Positions 54,552 through 63,927 are shown, numbered from the stretch's first letter. The stretch is DNA of 64,000 bases from Planctomycetia bacterium (GCA_016191115.1 JACPPG010000052.1:162810-226809), one strand, 5' to 3'. Numbers and translations are program-made. Notes: generated by a model from the sequence alone, not told the origin.

Positions 54552-55124
54552 CTACGTGTCGTCCTCGCCAATTGAGTCGAGGTATTCCTTTGGGAAAATG
54601 CCATCTGCGGCGTCGGCTGGCTTCTCGGCCGGTTCATCGGTGAAGCGGCTCAGCCAATACTCGACCTCGCCGGCCGTCGGCGCCGCATAGGGTTTTTGCA
54701 CTGCCGCCGGGCGCCGCCGGGCTTTTCGCTGCTCGATCATTTGCGCGTACCAGCGGTCGCTGTCGATCGCCTGCGCCTTGCGTCGCCGGGCCGCGCGGTG
54801 CAGCCGGTGGTCGCTCGACACCACGGTGAGCCGCCGCGGCGCGCTATCGCGCTGGATCAACTCCTCGATCAGCTCATCGGCGCTTTCATAACCCGAGGCA
54901 AAGCGCACCGACAGGCCGCGATGCGACAGCTCGCGCGGCAAGCCGGGGGGCGCGCTGCGGGCGTCGAAGACGACGGTCGTGCCGGGAAGCTCGGCCGGCT
55001 CGACCGATTCGGCCACAAAGTTCAACACGGCCAGCCGCGAGCGCGCAAGCGAACCTGGGCCCACGCCGCGGCCGATGATCCCGGCCGCGTGCATCAGATT
55101 GTAGCCGTCGATGACGAGCGACAT
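54552..55124 (-). CDS. NYN domain protein (YacP-like)
   Basis: 190 residues from MSLVIDGYNLMHAAG (ATG at 55124). IDGYN is the first acidic site of NYN/YacP nucleases. TTVVFDARSAPPG, SADELIEELIQ and LTVVSSDHRLHRAARRR hold the other Asp residues in the expected order. A C-terminal tail of about 60 residues ends in FPKEYLDSIGEDDT. YacP-like proteins are RNases or RNA-binding proteins. The track start at 55208 is too early. Confidence 0.9.
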   Translation of the reverse strand: MSLVIDGYNLMHAAGIIGRGVGPGSLARSRLAVLNFVAESVEPAELPGTTVVFDARSAPPGLPRELSHRGLSVRFASGYESADELIEELIQRDSAPRRLTVVSSDHRLHRAARRRKAQAIDSDRWYAQMIEQRKARRRPAAVQKPYAAPTAGEVEYWLSRFTDEPAEKPADAADGIFPKEYLDSIGEDDT

Positions 55125-55221
55125 GCGGCCTCGGAGGGGGCTTGGCATCCGTGCGCATTCTTCACCGGCGCGGTGCATTATAGGCGTTTGTTCCCTTTCG
55201 CGTCCCACGCCGTGGCGAGCG

Positions 55222-55378
55222 CAGGGTCATTCTGTTTTTCAAAATGGCGAGGCGGGAAAATGGGACTGGCTCCGAGCATAAACGGCGCAAGTCCTTTCAG
55301 ACCAACGTTGCGTCTCGGTGCCTGTCCCACTTTCCCGCCGGTGCGCCGCCGGCAAGCTTAAATCTGTGAACGGCCCTG
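55222..55378 (-). mobile_element. MITE family A, copy A7, with 10-bp target duplication
   Basis: A complete 157-bp copy in reverse orientation, from CAGGGTCATTCTG to GAACGGCCCTG read on the plus strand. It is flanked by GTGGCGAGCG at 55212-55221 and 55379-55388, a perfect 10-bp duplication. It sits between the divergent NYN and mfd genes, 65 bp upstream of the mfd start. The rest of the 55125-55443 gap has no other visible element. Confidence 0.95.
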
Positions 55379-55443
55379 GTGGCGAGCGCCCCAAAGCCGC
55401 TCTTTGCCGCGCGGCCCCTGCGGACTAGAATCCCCATGAACGC

Positions 55444-58400
55444 ATGAGCGAATTGGGGACAGCGAACGCCGCACCCGACAGGCTCCGCGAGTTGGTCGGG
55501 CGAGTCGACGCGGCGCCTGGCTTCGCCGAGGTGGTTGCCAGCCTGAGTGCCGGGCATGGGGCCACGCTGGACGGAGTCTGGGGGTCGAGCTGCGCGCTGG
55601 TGGCGGCCGCGCTCGCCGGCCATGCCCCCGCGACCTTGGTCGTCGTCTGTGCCCATCCAGGCGACGTCGACGATTTTGTCGACGACCTGGCGCTCTTCAC
55701 GCCGGTCGAGTCGGCCCGCTTCCCCGCCTGGGAAGCGTCGATCGCCGAACAGTTGATCCACGACGAGGTGTTCGGCGATCGGGTCCGGCTGCTCAAGCAA
55801 CTGGCGGCGGGCTCGGGCGTCGCCGGCGCGGAGCCCGCGCCGCGGCTGATCGTCACCAGCATCCAAAGCCTGTTGCAGCCGGTGCCGGCCCGCCAGCGGC
55901 TGGCGCGGCAGACGCGCACGCTAGCGATCGGCGACACCGTCGAGATTGAGGGGCTGGCCCGATGGCTCGCGGAGCAGGGCTTTCACGGCACGACGGCCGT
56001 GGAGCTGCCCGGCGAGTTCTCGTTGCGAGGCGGCATCCTCGACGTCTTTGCCCCCGACTGGTACGAGCCGGTGCGGATCGAGTTTTTCGGCGATGACGTG
56101 GAGTCGATCCGTCGCTTCGAGGTCGCCAGCCAGCGGAGCCTGGCGTCGCTCGACGCGGTCGATATCACGATCCTCGAACCCAGCGCGACCGACGGCGAGC
56201 ACTTTGCCAATTACCTGCCGCCGGCAAGCTGGTTCCTGCTCTTGGAGCCGGCTGAGATCGAGCAGGAGGGGCGGCACTACCTGACCCGGCTGGAACGCCC
56301 ACAGGACGTGCATTCGGTCACGGACGTGATGCGCGAGGTGTACCGGTTCCCGTCGGTGACGGCGGCCAGCATCGCGGCGGCCTCTCTCGAGACAACGTGC
56401 CAGTTGAAGATCGAGTCGGTCGAGCGGTTCAGTGGCGACATCGGCCGCGTGCGGCAGGAGCTGGACGCGGCCGGCGCTGGCCAGGAAGTGTTCGTCGTCT
56501 GCCAGACCGAGGCCGAGGCCAAAAGGCTCGAGGAAGTCTTTGCCGGGACGCGGCTGGCGGCCGATGGGCGGCTGCACTTCCCGCTGGGTCGGTTGCGCGA
56601 GGGCTTTCGCCTGGTGGCCGAGTTGGTGGCCCTGGTGAGCGGCAGCGAGCTGTTTCACCGCGCGGACCTGACCCGCCCCAGCCGGCGCCGTCTGGGACGC
56701 GTGATCGACAGCTTTTTGGAACTGCGCGAAGGGGACTACGTCGTGCACCTGTCGCACGGCATCGGCCGCTATCTGGGACTGAAGCTGCTGGAAAAGGAGA
56801 GCCAGGCGGAAGAGCACCTGGAGATCGAGTTTCACGGTGGCACCAAGGTGTACGTGCCGGCGTCGAAGATCGACCTGGTGCAGAAGTACGTCGGCGGCGC
56901 GAAGAGCCGGCCGGCGTTGGCGCACGTCGGCGGCCGGATGTGGCCGCGGCAAAAAGAGGCCGCCGAGCGCGCCGTCATCGACCTGGCCAGCGACATGCTC
57001 GACTTGCAGGCAGCCCGGGCGTCTCAGCCGGGCATCACATTCCCGGACGACTCCGAGTGGCAACAGGAATTCGACGCCTCGTTCCCCTATACCGAGACGC
57101 CCGACCAACTGGTGGGGATCGCGGCCATCAAAGGCGACATGCGGCAGCACCGGCCCATGGACCGGTTGGTGTGCGGCGACGTGGGCTACGGCAAGACCGA
57201 GCTGGCGATGCGGGCCGCGTTCAAGGCCGTGGACAGCGGCTTTCAGGTCGCGGTGCTCGTCCCCACCACCATCCTCGCGGAGCAACACGGGCGGACGTTT
57301 CGCGCGCGAATGGCGGAGTTCCCCTTCGAGATCGCGGTGCTGAGCCGCTTTTGCTCGCCGAAGGAAGAAAAGCGGATCGTGGCCGGGCTGGCCGACGGAT
57401 CGATCGACATCGTGATCGGCACGCATCGACTGGCGCAGGAGGACATCGGCTTCCACAACCTGGGCCTGGTGGTGATCGACGAAGAGCAGCGGTTCGGCGT
57501 GGACGTGAAGGAGCGGCTGAAAGCGTTTCGCACCACGGTCGACGTCCTGACGATGACCGCCACGCCAATCCCGCGGACGCTGCACATGTCGCTCTTGGGC
57601 CTGCGCGATATTTCGAACCTGGAAACGCCGCCGGCCGACCGCCTGGCGATCGAGACCCGCGTCGCCCGCGCCGACCCGGACTTGATCCGCCACGCGGTGC
57701 TGCGCGAGCTGAATCGGGGCGGGCAGATTTTCTTCGTGCACAATCGCATCCATGACATCCAGAACCTGGCCTGGCAACTGGGGAGCATCGTGCCCGAGGC
57801 CAGCGTGCGCATCGGCCACGGTCAGATGGCGGAAGGGGAGCTCGAGCGAGTGATGCTCGACTTCGTGGACCACAAGTTCGATGTCTTGTTGGCAACCACG
57901 ATCGTCGAGAGTGGACTCGACATCCCCAACGCCAACACGATGTTCATCGACGACGCGGATCGTTATGGCCTGGCCGACCTGCACCAGCTTCGCGGCCGCG
58001 TCGGCCGGTACAAGCATCGCGCGTATTGCTATTTGCTCCTTGACCCGAACCGGGCCTTGTCCCCCAACGCGGCGAAGAGGCTGCATGCCATCGAGGAGTT
58101 CTCCGACATGGGGGCCGGTTTCGCCATCGCCATGCGCGACCTGGAGATTCGCGGCGCCGGCAACATCCTGGGGACCGAGCAAAGCGGCCACATCTCGGCC
58201 GTTGGCTATGAGCTGTACTGCGAGCTGTTGGAGCAGGCCGTGCGGAAGCTCAAGAAGCTGCCCGGCCGAAAGATCATCGACATCAACATCGATCTGCCTG
58301 GCGAGGCGTACATCCCCCGCCGCTACGTGCCCGACATGCGGCTGAAGATCGACCTGTATCGGCGTCTGGGCCGCGTGGCGACCGAGGAAGAGCTTGCCGA

Positions 58401-58698
58401 TCTGTCGGCGGAGCTGGTCGATCGGTTTGGCGCCCACCCCGATCCGTTGTCGCGGCTGCTGTCGCTGGTCGAAGTGCGCATCCTGGCGCAGCGGTGGCTG
58501 ATCGAGTCGATCCACATGGAAGAAGGGTTCATCGTGCTCGCGTACCGCGACCGCTCGCTCGTCGAGCAGCTTGCGAAGGCTGGCAAGGGGCGCTTGAGGG
58601 TGGTCGACGCCAGCAGCGCGTATCTGCCGATACGGAAGGACCTTACGAACCCGGACTCGATCCACGCGGTGATAAAAGCGCTGTTGCGGGCCGGCTAG
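55444..58698 (+). CDS. mfd: transcription-repair coupling factor Mfd
   Basis: 1084 residues. A UvrB-like N-terminal module (FPAWEASIAEQLIHDEVFGDRVRLLKQL; FSLRGGILDVFAPD) is followed by the RNA-polymerase-interacting domain (LREGDYVVHLSHGIGRYLGL, about 429). The translocase has Walker A GDVGYGKTE (about 578) and the DEEQ box VVIDEEQRFGVDVKERLK (about 678). ATTIVESGLDIPNANTMFID and the TRCF C-terminal domain complete it. Mfd removes stalled RNA polymerase and recruits UvrA to lesions. Its promoter must lie in or near MITE A7 and the 65 bp after it. Confidence 0.97.
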   Translation: MSELGTANAAPDRLRELVGRVDAAPGFAEVVASLSAGHGATLDGVWGSSCALVAAALAGHAPATLVVVCAHPGDVDDFVDDLALFTPVESARFPAWEASIAEQLIHDEVFGDRVRLLKQLAAGSGVAGAEPAPRLIVTSIQSLLQPVPARQRLARQTRTLAIGDTVEIEGLARWLAEQGFHGTTAVELPGEFSLRGGILDVFAPDWYEPVRIEFFGDDVESIRRFEVASQRSLASLDAVDITILEPSATDGEHFANYLPPASWFLLLEPAEIEQEGRHYLTRLERPQDVHSVTDVMREVYRFPSVTAASIAAASLETTCQLKIESVERFSGDIGRVRQELDAAGAGQEVFVVCQTEAEAKRLEEVFAGTRLAADGRLHFPLGRLREGFRLVAELVALVSGSELFHRADLTRPSRRRLGRVIDSFLELREGDYVVHLSHGIGRYLGLKLLEKESQAEEHLEIEFHGGTKVYVPASKIDLVQKYVGGAKSRPALAHVGGRMWPRQKEAAERAVIDLASDMLDLQAARASQPGITFPDDSEWQQEFDASFPYTETPDQLVGIAAIKGDMRQHRPMDRLVCGDVGYGKTELAMRAAFKAVDSGFQVAVLVPTTILAEQHGRTFRARMAEFPFEIAVLSRFCSPKEEKRIVAGLADGSIDIVIGTHRLAQEDIGFHNLGLVVIDEEQRFGVDVKERLKAFRTTVDVLTMTATPIPRTLHMSLLGLRDISNLETPPADRLAIETRVARADPDLIRHAVLRELNRGGQIFFVHNRIHDIQNLAWQLGSIVPEASVRIGHGQMAEGELERVMLDFVDHKFDVLLATTIVESGLDIPNANTMFIDDADRYGLADLHQLRGRVGRYKHRAYCYLLLDPNRALSPNAAKRLHAIEEFSDMGAGFAIAMRDLEIRGAGNILGTEQSGHISAVGYELYCELLEQAVRKLKKLPGRKIIDINIDLPGEAYIPRRYVPDMRLKIDLYRRLGRVATEEELADLSAELVDRFGAHPDPLSRLLSLVEVRILAQRWLIESIHMEEGFIVLAYRDRSLVEQLAKAGKGRLRVVDASSAYLPIRKDLTNPDSIHAVIKALLRAG

Positions 58699-58794
58699 CG
58701 GTTCCTCTATACTCCCCGACCGCGCCATTTTTCCGATGGTCGCGGTCCACGTCGCGTTCGGCCTTCGCCGAAATCTCATTTAGCCATGGCCGGT

Positions 58795-58860
58795 GCCACT
58801 GCTGGTTTTACGCAGCAGTGGCCCGGCGACATTCGCGCACTGCCGGACAAAACGGCAGTG
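58795..58860. repeat. twin hairpins, CACTGCTG and CACTGCCG types
   Basis: GCCACTGCTG/CAGCAGTGGC (58795-58804, 58813-58822) and CACTGCCG/CGGCAGTG (58838-58845, 58853-58860) are two related stem-loops in tandem with A/T-rich loops (GTTTTACG, GACAAAA). They lie after mfd and before the likely start of the SurA-like gene, although the ORF track would translate them. Confidence 0.75.
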
Positions 58861-58936
58861 GGCACAAAGCAGTTACGCAATCGAGATCCGCTTGCCACAT
58901 TCCGCGTCACACTCGGTCTGGCGGTCGACCTTCGCG

Positions 58937-60364
58937 GTGCGCGGGCTGCACCTCGCGGTCGTGGCCGGCACCCTTGTGCCGCTGCCGGCCCGAGCGCAAG
59001 CGCCCCTCGCTGGCCCGATCCCGCCGGGACAAGCGCAGATGCTCGACCCGAACTACGTGATTCCCGGGCCGCCGGCGGCGCCGCGCGCGACGACGCGCCC
59101 CGATGGTTGGCCTGGCGCCCCGCCCCCCGCCGAGCCCCCCCGTCCGCAATACCCCGTGCGCCCCACGGGCGCCATTACGCCGGTCGTGAATCCCACCGGC
59201 GCCTATGTGCAGATGCCGTTTGGCCCGTCCGGGCACACACGGCCGACTCCGCCTGGGCCCCGGGATGGCTGGGACGAGCACGGCAAAGTGGCCGCGGACA
59301 ATCCCTATGACCTGGGGGGCGCGAAAATCATTGCCCGCGTCGGGCCCGAGGTGATCCTGGCGAGCGAGGTGAGCGGGTACGTCAACGACGTGATGGCGCA
59401 AAACGCCGCCAAGATTCCCGCGGAGCAATGGGCCGCCACGCGCGACAAGTTGATCCACGACCGGCTCAATCACCTGGTCGAGATTAAGCTGGCCTTGATC
59501 GATGCGCAACGCAAGATTCCCGAAGGGAACTTGCCCAAGATCATGGAGTCGATGGGTAACGATTTCGAGGAAAAAGAGTTGAAGAAAAAGTTGCGACAGA
59601 TGAACCTCGGCTCGCGCGCCGAGCTGGACGCGATCCTGCTCGAGCGGGGCACGTCGCTGGAGCGCGAGAAGCAAACCTATATCGAGCAGCAGTTGGCCTT
59701 CGGCTGGGTGATGCAGCAGGTCAAAATCAAAAAAGAGATATCGCACGTCGACATGCTGGCCTACTACGATCAGCACCTCGCGGAGTTTGAATTTCCGGCC
59801 AAAGCGCGGTGGGAGCAATTGCTCGTGCGGGTGTCCAGCTTCCCGAACCGCGCCGCCGCGCGACGCGCTTTGGAGGACATGGGCAACGACGTCTGGCGCG
59901 GCGCGAACTTAGCCGACGTGGCGCGAGCCAAATCGCAAGGCTCCACCGCCCCGGCCGGCGGCCAATTCGACTGGACCTGTCAGGGCAGCATGGCCAGCGC
60001 GATCGTGGACCGGGCCATCTTCACGCTGCCGCCAGGGCGCTTGAGCCCCATCCTCGAAGACGAGCGCAGCCTGTCGATCGTCCGCGTACACGAGCGAACG
60101 GCGGCCGGCCGCGCCACGTTCGCCGACGTGCAGGAGCAGATCAAGGAAAAGCTCGAACAACGCCAGCAGGAAAAAATGAAGGAGAAGGTGCACGAATACG
60201 TCGCCAAGCTGCGCGAAGAAACGCCCATCTGGACCGCGTACGACGACGCCGGGCCGACGGCCGACGTCGCGGCCGGTCCGTCGGGCGGCGCCGCGAGCAC
60301 GTCTCTGCGTCCCACCCGACCCGCGCCCGGACCGCCATCCGCCGGTGCCTCCTATCGGCGATAG
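58937..60364 (+). CDS. SurA-like peptidyl-prolyl cis-trans isomerase
   Basis: About 475 residues from a GTG at 58937, which gives a short signal peptide (LHLAVVAGTLVPLPARAQA). A Pro-rich segment of about 100 residues follows, then a SurA_N-like helical domain (GAKIIARVGPEVILASEVSGYVND; VEIKLALIDAQRKI) and a parvulin-type rotamase domain (ARWEQLLVRVSSFPNRAAARRALEDM; GGQFDWTCQGSMASAIVDRAIFTLPPGRLSPIL). It likely assists folding of exported proteins. The track start at 58793 would translate the spacer hairpins, so I reject it; no strong RBS decides the start. Confidence 0.85.
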   Translation: MRGLHLAVVAGTLVPLPARAQAPLAGPIPPGQAQMLDPNYVIPGPPAAPRATTRPDGWPGAPPPAEPPRPQYPVRPTGAITPVVNPTGAYVQMPFGPSGHTRPTPPGPRDGWDEHGKVAADNPYDLGGAKIIARVGPEVILASEVSGYVNDVMAQNAAKIPAEQWAATRDKLIHDRLNHLVEIKLALIDAQRKIPEGNLPKIMESMGNDFEEKELKKKLRQMNLGSRAELDAILLERGTSLEREKQTYIEQQLAFGWVMQQVKIKKEISHVDMLAYYDQHLAEFEFPAKARWEQLLVRVSSFPNRAAARRALEDMGNDVWRGANLADVARAKSQGSTAPAGGQFDWTCQGSMASAIVDRAIFTLPPGRLSPILEDERSLSIVRVHERTAAGRATFADVQEQIKEKLEQRQQEKMKEKVHEYVAKLREETPIWTAYDDAGPTADVAAGPSGGAASTSLRPTRPAPGPPSAGASYRR

Positions 60365-60439
60365 CCGAGTCGCACGCCCACGGGGTTCTTGCGGACTGTC
60401 ATTCGCCACGGTACGACATGAGATTGTCGTGTCGAAGAG

Positions 60440-61012
60440 TTGGTCCCGCGAGTGAGACGAACTCCTGTGACTCCATCCGATGCTCCCGCCGCGCCGTGCC
60501 GCAACGTCGAGTGGAAGGGCCGACTACGTGATATCGATCGGGCACGCGATATCGCCGCCGCGCTCTGTGGCGCGACCCCCGAGCTTCTACATCAGATTGA
60601 CACGTATTTTGTTTGCCGGCACGGGCGATTGAAGCTACGGGAAATCGACGGCCAGGGGAGCCAGCTAATCGCGTACTCGCGGGCCGACCAGACGGAGCCT
60701 CGCGCAAGCGACTACTCAATCGTGCCGGTGGCGGACGCAAACGCGCTGCGGCAGGCGCTGGCTACGGCGCTTGGGGAGCGGGTCGTCGTCGACAAGGCGC
60801 GGGAAGTCTATTTGCACGCGAACGTTCGCATCCATCTCGACCGGGTTCGTTCGTTGGGCACGTTCATCGAGTTCGAGGCGGTCCTTGATGCGGCGGAGGA
60901 CCTCTCGGTTGGCGAAGCCCAGGTGCGCGACCTTGTGGCGCACTTCGGCCTTGTTGCGAGCGATTGTGTGCCTGGCTCCTACAGCGACCTGCTGCTAACC
61001 GGCGGCGCGTGA
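60440..61012 (+). CDS. CYTH domain protein (class IV adenylate cyclase-like)
   Basis: Up to 190 residues; starts at TTG 60440, GTG 60452 or GTG 60467 are possible. The CYTH features are the N-terminal RNVEWKGRL (ExK part of the ExExK motif), YFVCRHGRLKLREI, LIAYSRADQTEPRASDYSI, and the C-terminal RSLGTFIEFEAVL. CYTH enzymes bind triphosphates in a beta-tunnel and act as adenylate cyclases or thiamine triphosphatases. Activity cannot be decided from sequence. Confidence 0.83.
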   Translation: MVPRVRRTPVTPSDAPAAPCRNVEWKGRLRDIDRARDIAAALCGATPELLHQIDTYFVCRHGRLKLREIDGQGSQLIAYSRADQTEPRASDYSIVPVADANALRQALATALGERVVVDKAREVYLHANVRIHLDRVRSLGTFIEFEAVLDAAEDLSVGEAQVRDLVAHFGLVASDCVPGSYSDLLLTGGA

Positions 61013-61185
61013 GCGACACGACGCGCCACGGGCACAAACTCCACGCAGCTTGCGGTATCGTCAGGATCGCGCACCGTCTGCCGCCCAAGTCGGTTCCTGA
61101 CCGCCTACGGCACGCGGCTGAGGCCTTGTTCGACTACACTATAAGTGTGAGCGATAGAGAATGCCGGCCACGTTCTCTTGCGACC

Positions 61186-61342
61186 CAGGGCCATTCTGTT
61201 TTTCAAAATGGCGAGGCGGGAAAATGGGACTGGCTCCGAACATAAACAGCGCAAGCCCTTTCAGACCAACGTTTCGTCTCGGTGCCTGTCCCACTTTCCC
61301 GCCGGTGCGTCGCCGGCAAGCTTGAATCTGTGAACGGCCCTG
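61186..61342 (-). mobile_element. MITE family A, copy A8, with 11-bp target duplication
   Basis: A complete 157-bp copy in reverse orientation (CAGGGCCATTCTG to GAACGGCCCTG on the plus strand). It is flanked by CTCTTGCGACC at 61175-61185 and 61343-61353, a perfect 11-bp duplication. It ends 95 bp before the citrate synthase start. The rest of the 61013-61437 gap shows nothing else I recognise. Confidence 0.95.
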
Positions 61343-61437
61343 CTCTTGCGACCGCCGTGAATTGTAGAATGAAGGCCAGGCCGCTACACTGCATTCGCTA
61401 GGCCGGTCTTTCCGCCCTGAGTTCCGGAGCGTTCTGC

Positions 61438-62754
61438 ATGAGTTCCGTCGCCCATCGAAACGGGGCCACCACCGGCAGCGCCAAACTGCGCCTCGGCGAC
61501 CAGGAGATCGACCTGCCGATCATCGAGGGAACGGAACAGGAGCGGGCCGTCGACATCTCGCACCTGCGGGCCGAAACCGGCTTCATCACGCTTGACGAAG
61601 GATACGTCAACACCGGCGCCACCACGAGCACGATCACGTATCTCGACGGCGAGCAAGGCATCTTGCGCTACCGCGGCTACCCGATCGAAGTGCTGGCCCG
61701 CGAATGCGACTTCCTCGAGACGAGCTACCTGCTGATCTACGGCGAGTTGCCCAACGCCGAGCAACTGGTGACGTTCCGCAATCATTTGCGGCGGCACACG
61801 ATGCTGCACGAGGACATGAAGTCGTTCTACAACGGCTTCCCGCGCGACGCGCACCCGATGGCCATCTTGAGCTCGGTGGTGGGCGCGCTCTCGACATTTT
61901 ACCAGGATTCGCTCGACCCGCGCGACCCGGGCCAGGTCGAGATATCGATCTATCGACTGATGGCCAAGCTGCCGACGATCGCGGCGTTCAGCTACAAGAA
62001 GTCGATCGGCCAGCCGTTCGTCTACCCGCAGAACGACCTGGAGTATTGCGAGAACTTTTTGCGGATGATGTTCGCGGTGCCCAGCGAGCCCTACAAGCTC
62101 GACCCGGACTTTGTCGAGGCGCTGAACCTGCTGTTGATCGTGCACGCCGACCACGAGCAGAACTGCAGCACCTCCACGGTGCGGATGGTGGGTTCGAGCA
62201 ACGCCAACTTGTTCGCCTCGATCTCGGCCGGCATTTGCGCCCTGTGGGGGCCGTTGCACGGCGGCGCCAACCAGGCGTGCATCGAGATGCTCGAGCAGAT
62301 TCGCGCCTCCGCTAGCGGCGTCGGCAAGTACGTCGACATGGCCAAGGACAAGAACAGCGGCTTCCGCCTGATGGGCTTCGGCCACCGCGTCTACAAAAAC
62401 TACGACCCGCGGGCCACGATCATCAAGAGCATGTGCGACCGGCTGCTGGGGAAGACCAAGATCCAGGGCTCGATCTTCGAGATCGCCCAGGAGCTGGAGA
62501 ACACGGCCCTTTCCGACCCGTACTTCGTCGAGCGGAAACTGTATCCCAACGTCGACTTCTATTCGGGCATTATCTATCGCGCGATGGGCATCCCCGTGCA
62601 GATGTTCACCGTGCTCTTTGCCATCGGCCGTCTGCCGGGTTGGATCGCCCACTGGATGGAGATGCACGCCTCTCCTACCAAGAAGATCTGCCGCCCGCGG
62701 CAGATCTACACGGGCCCGCGCGAGCGCGAGTTCGTGCCGCTGCACAAGCGGTAA
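61438..62754 (+). CDS. gltA: citrate synthase
   Basis: 438 residues of the hexameric, type II-like bacterial form with an N-terminal beta domain (LRLGDQEIDLPIIEGTEQ). Active-site blocks are NCSTSTVRMVGSSNANLFASISAGI, the His in GPLHGGANQACIEML, the GFGHRVYKNYDPRA loop with the second His, and the Asp in NVDFYSGIIYRAMGIP. It condenses oxaloacetate and acetyl-CoA in the first step of the TCA cycle. The ATG at 61438 gives the standard N-terminus. Confidence 0.97.
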   Translation: MSSVAHRNGATTGSAKLRLGDQEIDLPIIEGTEQERAVDISHLRAETGFITLDEGYVNTGATTSTITYLDGEQGILRYRGYPIEVLARECDFLETSYLLIYGELPNAEQLVTFRNHLRRHTMLHEDMKSFYNGFPRDAHPMAILSSVVGALSTFYQDSLDPRDPGQVEISIYRLMAKLPTIAAFSYKKSIGQPFVYPQNDLEYCENFLRMMFAVPSEPYKLDPDFVEALNLLLIVHADHEQNCSTSTVRMVGSSNANLFASISAGICALWGPLHGGANQACIEMLEQIRASASGVGKYVDMAKDKNSGFRLMGFGHRVYKNYDPRATIIKSMCDRLLGKTKIQGSIFEIAQELENTALSDPYFVERKLYPNVDFYSGIIYRAMGIPVQMFTVLFAIGRLPGWIAHWMEMHASPTKKICRPRQIYTGPREREFVPLHKR

Positions 62755-62825
62755 TGCTCCGCGATCCGCGTTGAACGGCCATCGAGACTCAGGGGGACTC
62801 GCTGTCGTAAGCCGCGATGTCCGCG

Positions 62826-63320
62826 TCAGTTCGATCTCTGCGCCAAGTCCCGCCGGAAGGCTCGCCGTTGACTCTCGAACCCTTCAAAACACGACCGCAG
62901 CCGACACCGAAGGAAAGACTCCAAGAGGGTGAGCGGCTATTCCGCGGCCAGCGTCCATGATGAAGTTTATTCTTCGGTATTGGATTTGATCCAAGCACCA
63001 ACCGTGGTTTCGGAGATGCGCACCTCAAGTTCCGCGCGTGTACCAACAAGCGACTTGGCCAAATTGCTCCTCGAACTCGCAGCGCTGTAGTGCTGCGTGC
63101 TGCACCGGGCACCACTCTTCCGCCCGACTTTTCCAACTTTGAGGCAACGGCCCTTCCATAAGAAGACGTAGACGGCGATTTTCCCCTTGGGGAGACGCAA
63201 AAGGGGCGAATGAGGCGCTCTGAGTTTCTCGACCAATATGCCTTCGTTCGGAATGACGATTCCGGTCAGTCTTGCAACCTTCCGGAAATCTCGGATCAAC
63301 CGACTCGGACTGTTGTTCAC
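62826..63320 (-). pseudogene. GIY-YIG nuclease superfamily protein, frameshifted
   Basis: The first 117 codons read KIAVYVFLWKGRCLKVGKVG, QHYSAASSRSNLAKSLVG and VGAWIKSNTEE, a pattern I recall from small GIY-YIG-like proteins, and then hit a stop at 62967. In the next frame the text continues RINFIMDAGRGI. After a second shift it returns to the first frame with LTLLESFLRCRLRSCFEGFESQ until 62826. Two small indels therefore break one gene, and in the original frame two stops fall between the good parts. The GTG at 63320 is the best start. Confidence 0.7.
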
Positions 63321-63331
63321 TGCTTGATCTC

Positions 63332-63363
63332 AAAAAGGGGACATTCTGAATGTCCCTTTTTTC
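63332..63363. terminator. bidirectional rho-independent terminator
   Basis: GGGACATTC and GAATGTCCC form a 9-bp stem flanked by an A5 tract on the left and T6 on the right, so it can stop transcription in both directions. It lies directly downstream of the unknown gene at 63421-63927. The GGGACATTC palindrome also resembles REP-type hairpins known from other bacteria. Confidence 0.75.
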
Positions 63364-63420
63364 TTCCCCATTGCGCCATTCTACGCGCGGGCGAGCCTGG
63401 AGGGTCAGGGACCGCGCCGC

Positions 63421-63927
63421 TTACATCAAATCGAAATAGCTTTCCTTGCCGGCGTGAGGCAAGTATGTGCGTGCCAAGGTTTCCAACGACGAGCTTCCTT
63501 GCAAGAACACCCAGTCGTCGACGCTTCCTAGATAGCACCATCGCGCGACCGAGTACAGACGCTCGTCTTCGTCGCTTAATGTGAAACGAAACGCCGGCGA
63601 GTATCTGCTGTTTCTTACGATCCACTCGCGGTGCTGCTGCTCGTCGCCCGAGGAAACGCCCAGAAGCCGTTTCATCGCCTGGATCGACGCATCGGGATTG
63701 GCGTCCGCGGCGTAGACCACGAGACTATCGATCTCGAGATCGACAAGCACCGGAGCGGAGGCGACCTCGTTGGCCAACCGGGTGAGTAGCTCGCGCTCGA
63801 ACGCCTGAATTCGCGAAGGCCGCACTTTACGAATCGAGACGATCGCATTATTTGGGTCCTCGTAACTCTTTAGCCGTGTGAAGTTGATCTTGGTGAAATT
63901 GGGCTGGTGTTTTATGACGATGGGCAT
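63421..63927 (-). CDS. hypothetical protein
   Basis: 168 residues, with clearly lower GC than the rest of the window. The sequence has protein-like alternation (LLTRLANEVASAPVLVDLEIDSLVVYAADANPDASIQAMKRLLG; YSVARWCYLGSVDDWVFLQGSSSLETLARTYL). I do not recognise a family. It lies upstream of the decayed GIY-YIG gene on the same strand and is followed by a good terminator. The different composition suggests recent acquisition. Confidence 0.75.
   Translation of the reverse strand: MPIVIKHQPNFTKINFTRLKSYEDPNNAIVSIRKVRPSRIQAFERELLTRLANEVASAPVLVDLEIDSLVVYAADANPDASIQAMKRLLGVSSGDEQQHREWIVRNSRYSPAFRFTLSDEDERLYSVARWCYLGSVDDWVFLQGSSSLETLARTYLPHAGKESYFDLM

Noticed and set aside
55921-58779. 952-residue ORF on the minus strand
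   Set aside because: It is fully antisense to mfd and follows its third-position GC pattern. Its Gln/Arg/His-rich sequence has no protein-like order.
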